From NCBI GenBank assembly GCA_003153295.1, contig PLXY01000006.1, positions 132,217 through 196,216 on the forward strand: DNA of 64,000 nt, written 5' to 3'. Every line of letters starts with the position of its first letter. The stretch's first letter is position 1. The stretch is from Parachlamydiales bacterium. GTDB lineage: Bacteria > Chlamydiota > Chlamydiia > Chlamydiales > Rhabdochlamydiaceae. Of the stretch, positions 9,512 through 18,967 are shown one piece after another. The position numbers and the translations under genes are program-made. The notes beneath the pieces were generated by a model that was given only the letters and a program-made list of their open reading frames with translations, was not told where the DNA came from and made no database searches.

Positions 9512-10134
9512 CTTCCATACCTTCGGTTTCTATCGCACTTACAACTTTACTTGCCTCTTTACAGGCTGTGGAAGTCGATATTCTTTGTGGAAGTGAAATC
9601 TCACCTCGTACAAAAGAGATATCCGCTTTCTTCAATGCGACTTATCGAGAAGCTCCCTATTTTTATGATGCCAGCGCAGAAAAGTGGGATGGTTATGTCC
9701 AGTCGTATGCCGATACTGAGAAGGCAATTGTTTGTATTGCCCATGAAGGCGAAACAATCTTGGGCATCGGAATGGGAACGCCGCTTGCAAAGGCGAAAGA
9801 AAAATACAGGATGGGTTTTGCCAGCCGTCCGAATGAATTAAACTCTTTGTTTTATCTAGCAGAATTTGCAATTAAAGCTCCCTATCGAAGGCAAGGAATT
9901 GGGACAAAAATGTTCCAAGCCTTTGAAAATGCCATTATATCCCAAAACCAATTTGCTGGAATTTGCTTTTGGCAGCTCGAATCTGAAGAAACTGCTCCTA
10001 TCGATATGTTCTGGGGAAAACAACATTTTGAATGTCGGCCCGATATTCATTTTGAGGAAATTTGGAAAAATGTCACAGGGTCAGATAGAGTTGCTCATCC
10101 CATGATTTGCTGGATGAAAATGATCAAAAAATAG
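9508..10134 (+). CDS. GNAT family N-acetyltransferase, possibly exported
   Basis: 208 aa. The acetyl-CoA-binding motif A is visible as LAEFAIKAPYRRQGIGTKMFQAFE (R/Q-x-x-G-x-G/A) in the second half, after an NSLFYL strand, so this is a GNAT enzyme of unknown substrate. The start overlaps the ABC-F stop (ATGA), indicating translational coupling. The first 25 residues (SIALTTLLASLQA) are hydrophobic and could be a weak signal peptide, but they lack N-terminal positive charge, so a cytosolic enzyme is equally possible. Confidence 0.8.
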   Translation: MTSIPSVSIALTTLLASLQAVEVDILCGSEISPRTKEISAFFNATYREAPYFYDASAEKWDGYVQSYADTEKAIVCIAHEGETILGIGMGTPLAKAKEKYRMGFASRPNELNSLFYLAEFAIKAPYRRQGIGTKMFQAFENAIISQNQFAGICFWQLESEETAPIDMFWGKQHFECRPDIHFEEIWKNVTGSDRVAHPMICWMKMIKK

Positions 10135-10151
10135 GGAAATTACTCCCAGCA

Positions 10152-10586
10152 ATGAATAATAAAATGATTTCGATTAAAGCTACCATTTTTTTTGAAACGC
10201 GTTATTGGGTGGGGACTTTTGAGCGCACAGATAAAGAAGGATATGCTGTTGCAAGGCATATATTTGGAGCTGAGCCTACAGATCCAGAGGTATATGATTT
10301 TGTTCTCAACCACTATCTTGAGCTAAAATTCGGGAAGTTTAAGGAGTTTCAACTTCAAATTAAGCGAATGAATCCGAAAAGGGTTCAAAGAGAAGTCCGG
10401 CGCGAAATGGAAAAAATAAAAGAAACGTCGAGGCCTTCTACTTTAGCTCAAGACTATATACGGGAAGAATTGGAGAAGAATAAAAAAGAAAAAAAACGCA
10501 AAAGCAGTGCTGAAAAACAAGCGCGAAAAGATGAGCAATTTGATCTTAAGCAAGAAAAAAAGAAAGAAAAGCATCGAGGACATTGA
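10152..10586 (+). CDS. YjdF/DUF2992-like putative RNA-binding protein
   Basis: About 144 aa. The N-terminal 75 residues (ATIFFETRYWVGTFER, then GYAVARHIFGAEPTDPEVYDFV) match the YjdF pattern; the tail is a highly charged Lys/Glu helix region (KNKKEKKRKSSAEKQ). In Firmicutes yjdF genes are linked to the yjdF riboswitch; no such structured leader is evident here because the gene follows the acetyltransferase directly. An in-frame start at 10107 would overlap that gene and adds residues foreign to the family, so ATG 10152 (or 10164) is preferred. Molecular function is not established. Confidence 0.7.
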   Translation: MNNKMISIKATIFFETRYWVGTFERTDKEGYAVARHIFGAEPTDPEVYDFVLNHYLELKFGKFKEFQLQIKRMNPKRVQREVRREMEKIKETSRPSTLAQDYIREELEKNKKEKKRKSSAEKQARKDEQFDLKQEKKKEKHRGH

Positions 10587-10753
10587 ACGTATCCCGAAAT
10601 TCTTAACATTAATCTTTGAACCTATTTTGGCGCCTTTTTGTCCCTCTGCCCTCATAAATATTTCTAATATTTATTTCGGCCAATCGGAACAAAAATACAC
10701 TCAAAAAGGTCTCAAATCTCAATATAAAGAATTTCGGGATACGTTCTTAAGCT

Positions 10754-11257
10754 TTACTTAACTCGATCTAAGCCGAACACAATTTCAAAGCAGATGTCTT
10801 CATCGGTGATTAAATTCATCTTTAAAGCTTCTTTTGGAGTTACCCACGTAAAGCCTTTATGTTCTTTGAAGTTGATTTTCACATCGGCTGGGTGTTCAAT
10901 AGGCGGCATGTATTGGATCATGTGATATTCAAAGTCGAAGTTGGGTACTTTGATATACAGCTTGCCAATGTAATGAATTTTGTCTTTATCTAGTTGAAAA
11001 CCGGTCTCTTCGAAAACTTCTCGTATAATGGCATCGATCAAGGGTTCACCTTTAGTGAGCTTGCCTCCGGGTATTCCCCAGCGATTTCCCTCAGCTTTAT
11101 GGTCTTGCCGGTGCATCAGAAGAATCTTATCTTGGTAATGCAGATAACAACATCCGACAGTTTCAGCTTTGGGATTAAAATCAGCAGGTTTTTGCAGATA
11201 GACAGCTGCCTGTAAAGAGGTGAGGAAAAAAATAAAAAAAACATTCAGATACTTCAT
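10754..11257 (-). CDS. Nudix hydrolase with signal peptide
   Basis: 167 aa. A complete Nudix box is present: GGKLTKGEPLIDAIIREVFE followed by ETGF (G-x5-E-x7-REV-x-EE-x-GF), within a MutT-like fold. Expected activity is hydrolysis of a nucleoside diphosphate linked to another group; the substrate is unknown. The N-terminus MKYLNVFFIFFLTSLQA is a good Sec signal peptide with a likely cleavage after Ala, which is unusual for a Nudix enzyme. AAGGA lies upstream of ATG 11257, so the start that includes this signal is well supported. Confidence 0.88.
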   Translation of the reverse strand: MKYLNVFFIFFLTSLQAAVYLQKPADFNPKAETVGCCYLHYQDKILLMHRQDHKAEGNRWGIPGGKLTKGEPLIDAIIREVFEETGFQLDKDKIHYIGKLYIKVPNFDFEYHMIQYMPPIEHPADVKINFKEHKGFTWVTPKEALKMNLITDEDICFEIVFGLDRVK

Positions 11258-11319
11258 CTAATTCCTTAAATTTTTAAAGAGGATACAATCGAGAGAGTTT
11301 CTTTTACAAGAATTTGCTC

Positions 11320-12021
11320 TCAATTCGTAACATTATCGATGATGACTTTTCGAAACGTTATGGAGACACGTCCTCTTGAGACGCGAGAAACACCATGAAA
11401 GTAAGGAAGTCTGCGGTATTTTCCCTGTAAGCAGAAAACTGTACCTCGTTTTTCTTCTATTGAATAGATAGGGGCAAGGTCCAGAGGAGGGACCAAATTC
11501 ACATCATCACGTACTATATACAGATGACCAGTAGCATCAGCCTCAATGATAATACCATAGACATTCTCGTCAAAGTAATATCCCTTTTCATGGGGGTCAG
11601 AGGAATTAATGTCGAAATGGGGTTCCAAATGAAATCCTTCTTTGTAGGCGGAGAGAATGATATTGTTAAATTCCTGATGCGGATGGCCTAGGCTTTCACA
11701 AATCTTATTACCGAATGCTTGTAAAAATTCTGGGGGAGCTGTGTAACTAAAGTCCCCATTTTCCATTTTAAAAAAGCTATAGCCGTATTCTCTTGTATCA
11801 CGATGAGTGCGGCCATCACTTTGATGAGCAAAATCCATCTCAAGCTCTTTCATGATTTGAAGATAAAAATAGTCGACGATCTCGGAGTCAAGCTGATTTT
11901 GAGGGAAAGGAGCTAGCTCTTCTTCCTGAGTCAAGGCCATAGGCTTTTCGTCACAAAATACGAAACCCAATGATATTGCGAAAAATGCGATCCCCAATAC
12001 TGTTTTATTAATCTTTCCCAT
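11320..12021 (-). CDS. 2OG-Fe(II) oxygenase, AlkB-like, with signal peptide
   Basis: About 233 aa. The double-stranded beta-helix iron site is visible: HFD (H-x-D, in LEPHFDINSSD) and a distal His in YFHGVSRVSRGRVSITFR, whose final Arg would bind 2-oxoglutarate; this R-x-S-x-T-F-R end resembles AlkB-type enzymes. The N-terminus MGKINKTVLGIAFFAISLGF is a convincing signal peptide. ATG 12021 is preferred over 12075 because AAGGA sits nine bases upstream and the signal peptide then begins the protein. Substrate (nucleic acid or protein) is unknown. Confidence 0.8.
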   Translation of the reverse strand: MGKINKTVLGIAFFAISLGFVFCDEKPMALTQEEELAPFPQNQLDSEIVDYFYLQIMKELEMDFAHQSDGRTHRDTREYGYSFFKMENGDFSYTAPPEFLQAFGNKICESLGHPHQEFNNIILSAYKEGFHLEPHFDINSSDPHEKGYYFDENVYGIIIEADATGHLYIVRDDVNLVPPLDLAPIYSIEEKRGTVFCLQGKYRRLPYFHGVSRVSRGRVSITFRKVIIDNVTN

Positions 12022-12156
12022 CACGAGTTCCTTGCTGATAGGAAAATCATAACGTCCTATCCCAGATCCATTCAATGGAAGATTTTTGATATGAAAATTT
12101 GTAAAAATTGATTGCCTTTATTTTACTGCAGAGATACATGGAGATTAAAAGGACAT

Positions 12157-13029
12157 ATGAAAAAAGGCATTTTAATTTCGTTAATTATTATTGCTTTCAC
12201 TGTTCTTATCATTTTACTGATCGATCGTACCTACCGAGAAAAAGAAAATCCCAATGAAATCACGCTCTTTGGAAATGTCGATGTGCGCCAAGTTGATATT
12301 GGATTCAGAGTGAGCGGACAAGTGACCCAGCTGCTCTTTGAAGAAGGCGACCGGGTAGAAGAGGGAACTTTGATGTGCACCCTGGATGACACTCCCTATG
12401 ATAGTCAGCTACAGCAAGCCATAGCTGCTGCGGAATCGGTCAGAGCAAATTTAGAGAATGCAGAGATTCTTTTACGCAGACGCCTGGAATTGATCGACAG
12501 CGGCGCTGTTTCCCAAGAAGATTTAGACAATGCTAAGTCCAATCGCGACCAGCTCGCTGCCAATTTAATGGTTGCTGAAGCATCGATCGCCGTCGCTAAT
12601 GATAATCTGGCCTACACGCAAGCTTACGCTCCAACAGAAGGGGTAATTTTAACCCGCATTCGAGAACCGGGAACTGTTGTCAAGCCTGCTGACCCTGTCT
12701 TTACGCTCTCAGTAAGCTCGCCGGTATGGATCCGGGCTTTTGTCAATGAGCCGGATCTGGGAAGGGTCTATTACGGGATGCCAGCGGAAGTGTATACAGA
12801 TATGGGACGCAGCTATTCAGGCACCATCGGTTTTATTTCTCCTGTTGCGGAATTTACCCCTAAAACCGTTGAAACGACCCAGCTGCGCACTGACCTTGTT
12901 TACCGTCTGCGCATCTACGTTGATAATCCTAATTATGAGCTTGTTCAGGGCATGCCTGTGACGGTTAGGCTAATAAATCCCGCCTGCAAAAATGTGAAAA
13001 AGATCCACCGGCCACTATTAGAAAATTAA
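12157..13029 (+). CDS. ybhG: Membrane fusion protein of YbhG type (HlyD family)
   Basis: About 290 aa. One N-terminal membrane anchor (ILISLIIIAFTVLIILL), then the first half of a biotinyl-lipoyl domain (FRVSGQVTQLLFEEGDRVEEG), an alpha-helical hairpin (about 75-145), the returning lipoyl half (YAPTEGVILTRIREPGTVV) and a beta-barrel domain. It bridges the inner-membrane exporter and the outer-membrane factor encoded downstream. ATG 12157 has AAAGGA nearby; an upstream in-frame ATG at 12112 adds only non-family sequence. First gene of a five-gene exporter operon. Confidence 0.9.
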   Translation: MKKGILISLIIIAFTVLIILLIDRTYREKENPNEITLFGNVDVRQVDIGFRVSGQVTQLLFEEGDRVEEGTLMCTLDDTPYDSQLQQAIAAAESVRANLENAEILLRRRLELIDSGAVSQEDLDNAKSNRDQLAANLMVAEASIAVANDNLAYTQAYAPTEGVILTRIREPGTVVKPADPVFTLSVSSPVWIRAFVNEPDLGRVYYGMPAEVYTDMGRSYSGTIGFISPVAEFTPKTVETTQLRTDLVYRLRIYVDNPNYELVQGMPVTVRLINPACKNVKKIHRPLLEN

Positions 13030-13042
13030 CGACGGAGATAAA

Positions 13043-14746
13043 GTGGCAGAAGCACTAGTCGAGATTCAGGATCTCACAAAAGTGTTTTCTAAGCAGCAGC
13101 CTGCTGCCTTAAAAGATATTAATGTTTCGATCTCTAAGGGAAAAATCATTGGCCTCGTCGGACCTGACGGCGCTGGAAAAACGACATTGATACGCCTCAT
13201 GGCAGGGCTTTTAAAGCCGACGGTAGGAACCATTTCCGTCGAGGGCTATGACACGATCAAGGATGCTGAATTCATCCACTATTTGACCGGCTATATGCCG
13301 CAAAAATTTGGACTCTACGAAGATCTCACTGTGCAGCAAAATCTCGATCTTTATGCCCATTTGAGAAACGTCGTAGGAGAGGAGAAAAAAGAGGCCTGCG
13401 AAAGACTCCTCCGTTTTACGGGTCTTACCGACTTTAAGGGATTTTTGGCAAAAAATCTCTCAGGAGGAATGAAACAAAAACTCGGCCTTGCCTGCGCGCT
13501 CATCAAAAAACCAGCTTTTCTTCTTCTCGATGAGCCGAGCGTGGGCGTTGACCCTATCTCCAGGCGCGAGCTTTGGAAAATGGTCAATGTTCTGGTCGAA
13601 GAGGGGATTTCTGTGTTGTGGAGCACTGCTTACTTGGATGAGGCTGAAAAGTGCAATTCCGTTCTTTTACTGAACGAGGGCAAGCTTCTTTATAGCGGAG
13701 ATCCTAAAAAACTGACAGAGCGGGTTGCAGGAAGGGTTTTTGCTGTCACTCATATCGAAGGAGACCGGCGCAAATTGCTCTTTGAGCTGTTAAAAAATAA
13801 AAATGTCATGGACGGGGTGATCCAAGGGCGCGATCTTCGCATTTTGTTGAAACCGAATGCGGAAAAACCGACAAATGTTCATCTAGAGAGTATCTCTCCA
13901 CGATTTGAAGATGCCTTCATCGATATTTTAGGCGGCGGTCCTGGAGGGGAGTCTAAATTAGCTGAGAAAGCTCCGCTTGTAAAAAATGATGACAAACCCG
14001 CCATTGTCGCAGAAAATCTGACGAAAAAATTTGGCAATTACACCGCCGTCGATAATATTTCCCTCACAGTCAAAAAGGGAGAAATTTTTGGTCTTTTAGG
14101 CCCCAATGGAGCGGGCAAGACGACGACATTTAAAATGCTCTGCGGTCTTTTGCACCCGACATCGGGAAAAGCGTTTGTTAATGGTCTGGACTTGGAAAAA
14201 GCTCCAGGCCAGGCGCGAGCAAGACTGGGCTACATGGCGCAGAAATTTTCACTCTATGGCAATTTAAGCGTAAAACAAAACCTGGAGTTTTTTGCTGGGA
14301 TTTACAATCTGAAAAATCAGGCAAAAAAAGATGCGATTGAGGAAATGATCGATGTCTTCAATTTGCAGCCTTATCTATCTCTTTCTGCAGAAACTTTGCC
14401 TTTAGGATTTAAGCAAAGACTAAGTCTGGCATGCGCCAATATGCACCACCCCGAGGTCCTCTTTCTAGATGAGCCGACGTCAGGAGTCGATCCTATCACC
14501 CGCAGAGAATTCTGGAACCATATCAATGGCTTGGTGGGAAAGGGGGTGACGATCATGATCACAACCCATTTTATGGAAGAAGCAGAATATTGCGATCGAA
14601 TCGCTTTGATTTATCAGGGAAAGATTATCAATATGAACACGCCGAATGCTTTGAAAGACCAGGTAAAATCTACCCAAAATCCGAATCCCACATTGGAAGA
14701 CGCTTTTATACAAATGATCGAAGAGTATAAACCTGATGCCCACTAA
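13043..14746 (+). CDS. ybhF: YbhF-type ABC transporter ATPase, two nucleotide-binding domains
   Basis: 567 aa fusion of two ABC domains. NBD1: GPDGAGKTT, LSGGMKQKL, LLLDEPSVGVDP. NBD2: GPNGAGKTT, then TLPLGFKQRL in place of the canonical signature, and LFLDEPTSGVDP. The altered second signature is also a feature of E. coli YbhF as I recall it, so it is probably not decay. It energises the YbhS/YbhR-like permeases encoded next. Start is GTG 13043 with GGAG upstream; the stop lies inside the start of the next gene. Confidence 0.92.
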   Translation: MAEALVEIQDLTKVFSKQQPAALKDINVSISKGKIIGLVGPDGAGKTTLIRLMAGLLKPTVGTISVEGYDTIKDAEFIHYLTGYMPQKFGLYEDLTVQQNLDLYAHLRNVVGEEKKEACERLLRFTGLTDFKGFLAKNLSGGMKQKLGLACALIKKPAFLLLDEPSVGVDPISRRELWKMVNVLVEEGISVLWSTAYLDEAEKCNSVLLLNEGKLLYSGDPKKLTERVAGRVFAVTHIEGDRRKLLFELLKNKNVMDGVIQGRDLRILLKPNAEKPTNVHLESISPRFEDAFIDILGGGPGGESKLAEKAPLVKNDDKPAIVAENLTKKFGNYTAVDNISLTVKKGEIFGLLGPNGAGKTTTFKMLCGLLHPTSGKAFVNGLDLEKAPGQARARLGYMAQKFSLYGNLSVKQNLEFFAGIYNLKNQAKKDAIEEMIDVFNLQPYLSLSAETLPLGFKQRLSLACANMHHPEVLFLDEPTSGVDPITRREFWNHINGLVGKGVTIMITTHFMEEAEYCDRIALIYQGKIINMNTPNALKDQVKSTQNPNPTLEDAFIQMIEEYKPDAH

Positions 14747-15896
14747 TGCCGAGATGCTCAGCGAAGAAAAAAAAGGCAGGGTTCGCCGGATGCGGGCTCT
14801 CATGGTCAAAGAGTTTTTCCAGATCATCCGCGATCCCAGCAGTCTCTTGATCACTGTTTTTTTACCCCTGCTGCTCATTTTTTTATATGGATCAGGAGTA
14901 TCACTAGATTTAGATCATTTAAGAGTCGGGCTAGTCATGGAAGATACGGCCCCAGATGTGCAGACCTTTGCCAAATCGCTCACGGATTCGACTTATTTCG
15001 ATGTTAAAATCGTCAGAGACCGGCGTGAACTCGCCGATGACCTGACACGAGGGACTATTCGCGGGATGTTTGTTGTTCCTTCTTATTTTACCCAGTACCG
15101 TAACCGTCCTGACAAAGTGGCGCCTATCTTGGTCATTGCTGATGGCAGTGAGACCAATACAGCCAACTTTGTGCAAAATTATGCGTTGGGAGTGTTTCAA
15201 AATTGGTTAGTGCAAGAATCTATCACTTCGGGAGCCTCGCACGAACTCCCTTTGATTACCACCGAACCGAGATTTTGGTACAACGAGCAGCTGGAAAGCC
15301 GTTTTTTTCTTCTATCAGGATCGCTTGCCATTATCATGACCCTCATTGGCGCGCTGTTGACCGCTCTTGTCGTGGCAAGAGAATGGGAGAGGGGAACGAT
15401 GGAAGCCCTCATGTCGACAACGGTCGGCATCGGAGAACTGGTGATGGCAAAAGTCATTCCGTATTTTGTCTTAGGGATGATTTCGATGATCATTTGCGTG
15501 TTTCTCTCGATTTTCATTTATGATCTGCCGCTGAGAGGTTCTTTTCTTGTGCTGTTGCTGGTCTCCGCGCTCTTTTTATTTTGCTCTTTGGGCCTAGGAC
15601 TGATGATTTCAACATTAACTAAAAATCAAGTCTTGGCTTATCAGATCACTCTGATAACGGCATTTTTGCCCGCTTATATTTTGTCGGGTTTTCTCTTTGA
15701 AATTCACAGTATGCCCAAATGGATCCAACTCTTGACCTACATCATACCGGCCAAATACTTCGTGCAAAGCCTGCAGAGCCTTTTTTTAGTGGGCAATGTC
15801 TGGTCATTGATTCTTTATGACATGATTCCTATTGTGGGCATAGGGCTGATCTTTTTTATGATTACCGCATCCAAAACAGCCAAGAGGTTAGATTGA
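14736..15896 (+). CDS. ybhS: ABC-2 type permease (YbhS-like)
   Basis: 386 aa. ABC-2 permease plan: one N-terminal membrane helix (LLITVFLPLLLIFLYGSGVSL), a large periplasmic loop of about 150 residues, then five helices. MVKEFFQIIRDPSS near the start and AREWERGTMEALMST in the middle are family hallmarks. The gene overlaps ybhF by 11 bp and the next gene by four, so the permease pair is translated together. It should form a heterodimer with the following gene product. Confidence 0.9.
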   Translation: MPTNAEMLSEEKKGRVRRMRALMVKEFFQIIRDPSSLLITVFLPLLLIFLYGSGVSLDLDHLRVGLVMEDTAPDVQTFAKSLTDSTYFDVKIVRDRRELADDLTRGTIRGMFVVPSYFTQYRNRPDKVAPILVIADGSETNTANFVQNYALGVFQNWLVQESITSGASHELPLITTEPRFWYNEQLESRFFLLSGSLAIIMTLIGALLTALVVAREWERGTMEALMSTTVGIGELVMAKVIPYFVLGMISMIICVFLSIFIYDLPLRGSFLVLLLVSALFLFCSLGLGLMISTLTKNQVLAYQITLITAFLPAYILSGFLFEIHSMPKWIQLLTYIIPAKYFVQSLQSLFLVGNVWSLILYDMIPIVGIGLIFFMITASKTAKRLD

Positions 15897-17002
15897 GCAG
15901 AATACTTGCGCTGATTTGGAAAGAGCTTTTGACGGTGCTGCGTGATCGAAAAGTGCGCATCTCGATTTTACTCCCGCCTATTATCCAGCTGGCGATCTTT
16001 ACCTTCGCGGCAACCCTCGATGTTAAAGACGTGCCAATAGGTATTCTCAATCGCGATGCCGGAGAACAAGGATTTCTGCTTGTGGAACGGTTCTACGGGA
16101 CCAAGATCTTCAATAACAAGATTATCTTTCTCAAAGGAGTCGAACAGATTGCCCCTTTCATCGATGAGCAAAAAGGATTGATGGTTGTCTCTATTGATCA
16201 GCAGTTTTCGCGCAATATCGATGCAGGCAAACCCGCGACCGTGCAGCTTATTTTCGATGGTAGAAAAACCAATACGGCACAAATTGTAGCGGGATATACG
16301 GCTCAAATCGTCAATCAGTTTAATAATGATTTTACGGCCAAGACCGATCTGCAAATCCAGAATGTGGAACTCGTCCCTCGCATCTGGTTCAATCCCAATA
16401 TCCAATATTTCTGGTACAACATCCCGTGTTTAGTCGGAGTGTTGTCCATGCTGACATGTCTGGTGGTGACAACACAGTCCGTCGCCAGAGAAAGAGAACT
16501 AGGGACATTCGATCAACTTCTTGTTTCACCCTTAGTACCCTGGGAAATCCTCGTGGGAAAAATCGTCCCCGGCATCATCATCGGCTTACTCGAAGGGACA
16601 TTGATGTTCACGATCGGGACCTTGGTTTTCGGAGTTCCTTTCACCGGTTCTCTGATCCTCTATTTTTTCAGCTTGCTCATTTTTGTGACCTCCATCAGCG
16701 GAATCGGCCTTTTTATATCCTCTCTTTCAGCGACCCAGCAGCAGGCCATGCTAGGGACATTTATCTTTATGATGCCGTCTGTGCTGCTATCCGGCTTTGC
16801 CACACCCATTGAAAATATGCCCACGTGGCTGCAGCCTGTTACCGCTTTGATTCCGCTCAAATATATGATGATCATTTCAAAAGGGCTTTTTCTCAAAGCG
16901 ATGCCGGCCCGCATCGTTTTTGCTAATATTTGGCCTTTGCTCATCATTGGTTTTGTCAACATCGTCGGAGCTGGCCTATTTTTCCGCAGGAGGTTGCAAT
17001 GA
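15893..17002 (+). CDS. ybhR: ABC-2 type permease (YbhR-like)
   Basis: 369 aa, same topology as its neighbour: N-terminal helix, long external loop, five C-terminal helices; ARERELGTFDQLLVSPL is the conserved cytoplasmic motif. The start appears to be TTG 15893, which overlaps the previous stop (TTGA) with AGAGG upstream; no ATG fits. The stop overlaps the outer-membrane factor start (ATGA, 16999-17002). Second permease subunit of the exporter. Confidence 0.9.
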   Translation: MSRILALIWKELLTVLRDRKVRISILLPPIIQLAIFTFAATLDVKDVPIGILNRDAGEQGFLLVERFYGTKIFNNKIIFLKGVEQIAPFIDEQKGLMVVSIDQQFSRNIDAGKPATVQLIFDGRKTNTAQIVAGYTAQIVNQFNNDFTAKTDLQIQNVELVPRIWFNPNIQYFWYNIPCLVGVLSMLTCLVVTTQSVARERELGTFDQLLVSPLVPWEILVGKIVPGIIIGLLEGTLMFTIGTLVFGVPFTGSLILYFFSLLIFVTSISGIGLFISSLSATQQQAMLGTFIFMMPSVLLSGFATPIENMPTWLQPVTALIPLKYMMIISKGLFLKAMPARIVFANIWPLLIIGFVNIVGAGLFFRRRLQ

Positions 17003-18462
17003 AAAAAATCATGACTGTATTACTTATTTTATCAGGCTGCGCCGTAGGGCCCAATTACAAAACTCCTGAAAATACGGTTGCAGATACCTGGGCCACAAAC
17101 CCCGATGTCGTTTCTTCCGATGCTCCTCTTATCAAATGGTGGGAGGTGTTTGAAGATCTGCTATTGAACAAATATATCGGAATGGCAGCCGAGCACAATA
17201 ACGATGTACTCACGGCCACCTCCACTATTTTACAGGCAAGAGCTCTCCGGCAAGTCGCCGCCTCTTCTTTTTTCCCGATCATCGGCGCTGATGTGAATGC
17301 CACCAAGACCTACTTTAGTAAGAACGGCCCCATCTTTGCCATTGGGCCCAGCACGGGAAGTGTCCCCGGAACCGTCTCTACAGCGACGGGACTTCCCTTT
17401 GCTGTGCAAGTTCCCCAGATTCAAAATCTCTATAATGCGATCTTCGATGTATCGTGGGAAATCGATCTTTTTGGGAAAACACGCAGGACCGTTGAAGCCG
17501 CCAACGCTGTTATCGGGGAAGCAATCGAAGAGAGAAATGACACACTGCTCTCCGTCATGGCAGAAATTGCCCGCAATTACATGGAGTTGAGAGGTTTTCA
17601 AAAAAAAGCTCGGCTCATTGAACAAAATATCGAACTTTTAGATCAAAAATTTCTCCTCATCCGCAAACAGTTCGAGACAGGTTACGTAAGCCGTTTGGAT
17701 GATGAGAACATCCAAGCCACACTCGCGACCGAGCGCGCTCTCCTCCCTGACATCAAGGCACAGATTTATCAACGGATTTATACGATCTCTGTTTTGACAG
17801 GCGCCGTTCCTGAGACTTTAGTAGACGAGCTTTTAACTCCGCAGCCTCTACCTAAAGCGCCCGATACCGTTGCTGTGGGACTCCGTTCTGATCTCTTACG
17901 CCGCAGGCCGGATGTCCGCCGCGTTGAGCGCGATTTAGCCGCAGCAACCGCCAATGTAGGCGTTGCCGTTGCCTCATTTTTCCCCACTATTACTCTCATC
18001 GGAGATGGAGGGCTTCAATCGTTGACACTTAAAAAACTCTTCAATCTGGGGAGTAGGACATGGGCAGTAGGTGGAGATATCAATATGCCGATCTTTGAAG
18101 GAGGCCGTTTGCTGGGCAATTTAAGAGCAAAACGTGCAGAGACAGCCGCCACTGCTCACAATTATCAGCAGACCATTTTAAGTGCGCTTGAAGAAGCAGA
18201 AAGCGCCATCGTTACCTTTACTCAAGCTTTGAAGACTTCTCAAGAGAGAAAAAAAGCCACAGACAGGTATCAAGATCTCGTTACTTTAAGCCAAGAAAGA
18301 AATTCCAAAGGGCTCATCAGTCTTCTCAACTTATTGGACACGGAGCGGCAGCTCAACGAATCGGAACAAACACTGCTCGATAGCGATATCGCTAAGCTCC
18401 TCGACTTAATCACGCTTTATAAAGCCCTAGGCGGCGGCTGGGAAATGGCCTTTAAAGAATAG
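16999..18462 (+). CDS. Outer-membrane efflux lipoprotein (NodT/OprM family)
   Basis: About 487 aa. A lipoprotein signal peptide ends in the lipobox LSGC, followed by AVGPNYKTPE, the standard opening of the family. Two repeated domains contain the long helices and beta strands of a TolC-type channel (DLFGKTRRTVEAA and SDLLRRRPDVRRVERDLAAA are typical). AGGAGG precedes ATG 16999, which overlaps the permease stop; the longer open frame starting at 16930 is not needed. Placing an outer-membrane factor in a YbhGFSR operon gives a complete tripartite exporter in one transcript. Confidence 0.93.
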   Translation: MKKIMTVLLILSGCAVGPNYKTPENTVADTWATNPDVVSSDAPLIKWWEVFEDLLLNKYIGMAAEHNNDVLTATSTILQARALRQVAASSFFPIIGADVNATKTYFSKNGPIFAIGPSTGSVPGTVSTATGLPFAVQVPQIQNLYNAIFDVSWEIDLFGKTRRTVEAANAVIGEAIEERNDTLLSVMAEIARNYMELRGFQKKARLIEQNIELLDQKFLLIRKQFETGYVSRLDDENIQATLATERALLPDIKAQIYQRIYTISVLTGAVPETLVDELLTPQPLPKAPDTVAVGLRSDLLRRRPDVRRVERDLAAATANVGVAVASFFPTITLIGDGGLQSLTLKKLFNLGSRTWAVGGDINMPIFEGGRLLGNLRAKRAETAATAHNYQQTILSALEEAESAIVTFTQALKTSQERKKATDRYQDLVTLSQERNSKGLISLLNLLDTERQLNESEQTLLDSDIAKLLDLITLYKALGGGWEMAFKE

Positions 18463-18469
18463 GAGGATT

Positions 18470-18961
18470 ATGCGCTGGTTATCATGGCTTAGGAAAGAGA
18501 TCCGCCACGTTTTGCCCGTTTTTTTCTTTTTTTTAGTTTTTTTCACATTAATTAATTGGATCGAGGCATTTCTCTTTAAACGGGATGGATTCACTCCCTT
18601 TGGTTTTTTAGAAGTGGCGCTGGCTGCGGCGCTGATCGCTAAAATCGTCCTAGTTGTTGATCATTTGCGCATTATAAACGTCTTTAGAAGAAAACCGCTA
18701 GCCTATAGCATTGTGTGGAAGACGTTCGTTTATTGGATTCTTCTGTTGATGGTGCGGCTTTCCATCCGGTTTGTGCCTTTTCTTTTTGGAACGCAAAACA
18801 ATTTTACGGAAGATCTAGACCGTTTTATCACTCAGGTGAACTGGAATCTTTTCATCTCCATTCAAGTTTATTATCTCATGCTCTTGTTCATTTTCGTGAC
18901 ATTTCAAGAATTGGCAAACAAAATCGGTCCCGATAAAATGCGCCGCCTGTTCTTTGGCTGA
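18470..18961 (+). CDS. Small integral membrane protein, function unknown
   Basis: 163 aa with four probable membrane helices (around residues 13-33, 45-65, 83-103 and 125-150). The sequence is unusually rich in Phe near the start (VFFFFLVFFTLINW). It follows the efflux operon by seven bases, with GGAGG before ATG 18470, so it is probably co-transcribed. I do not recognise the family. Confidence 0.75.
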   Translation: MRWLSWLRKEIRHVLPVFFFFLVFFTLINWIEAFLFKRDGFTPFGFLEVALAAALIAKIVLVVDHLRIINVFRRKPLAYSIVWKTFVYWILLLMVRLSIRFVPFLFGTQNNFTEDLDRFITQVNWNLFISIQVYYLMLLFIFVTFQELANKIGPDKMRRLFFG

Positions 18962-18967
18962 TAAGAT

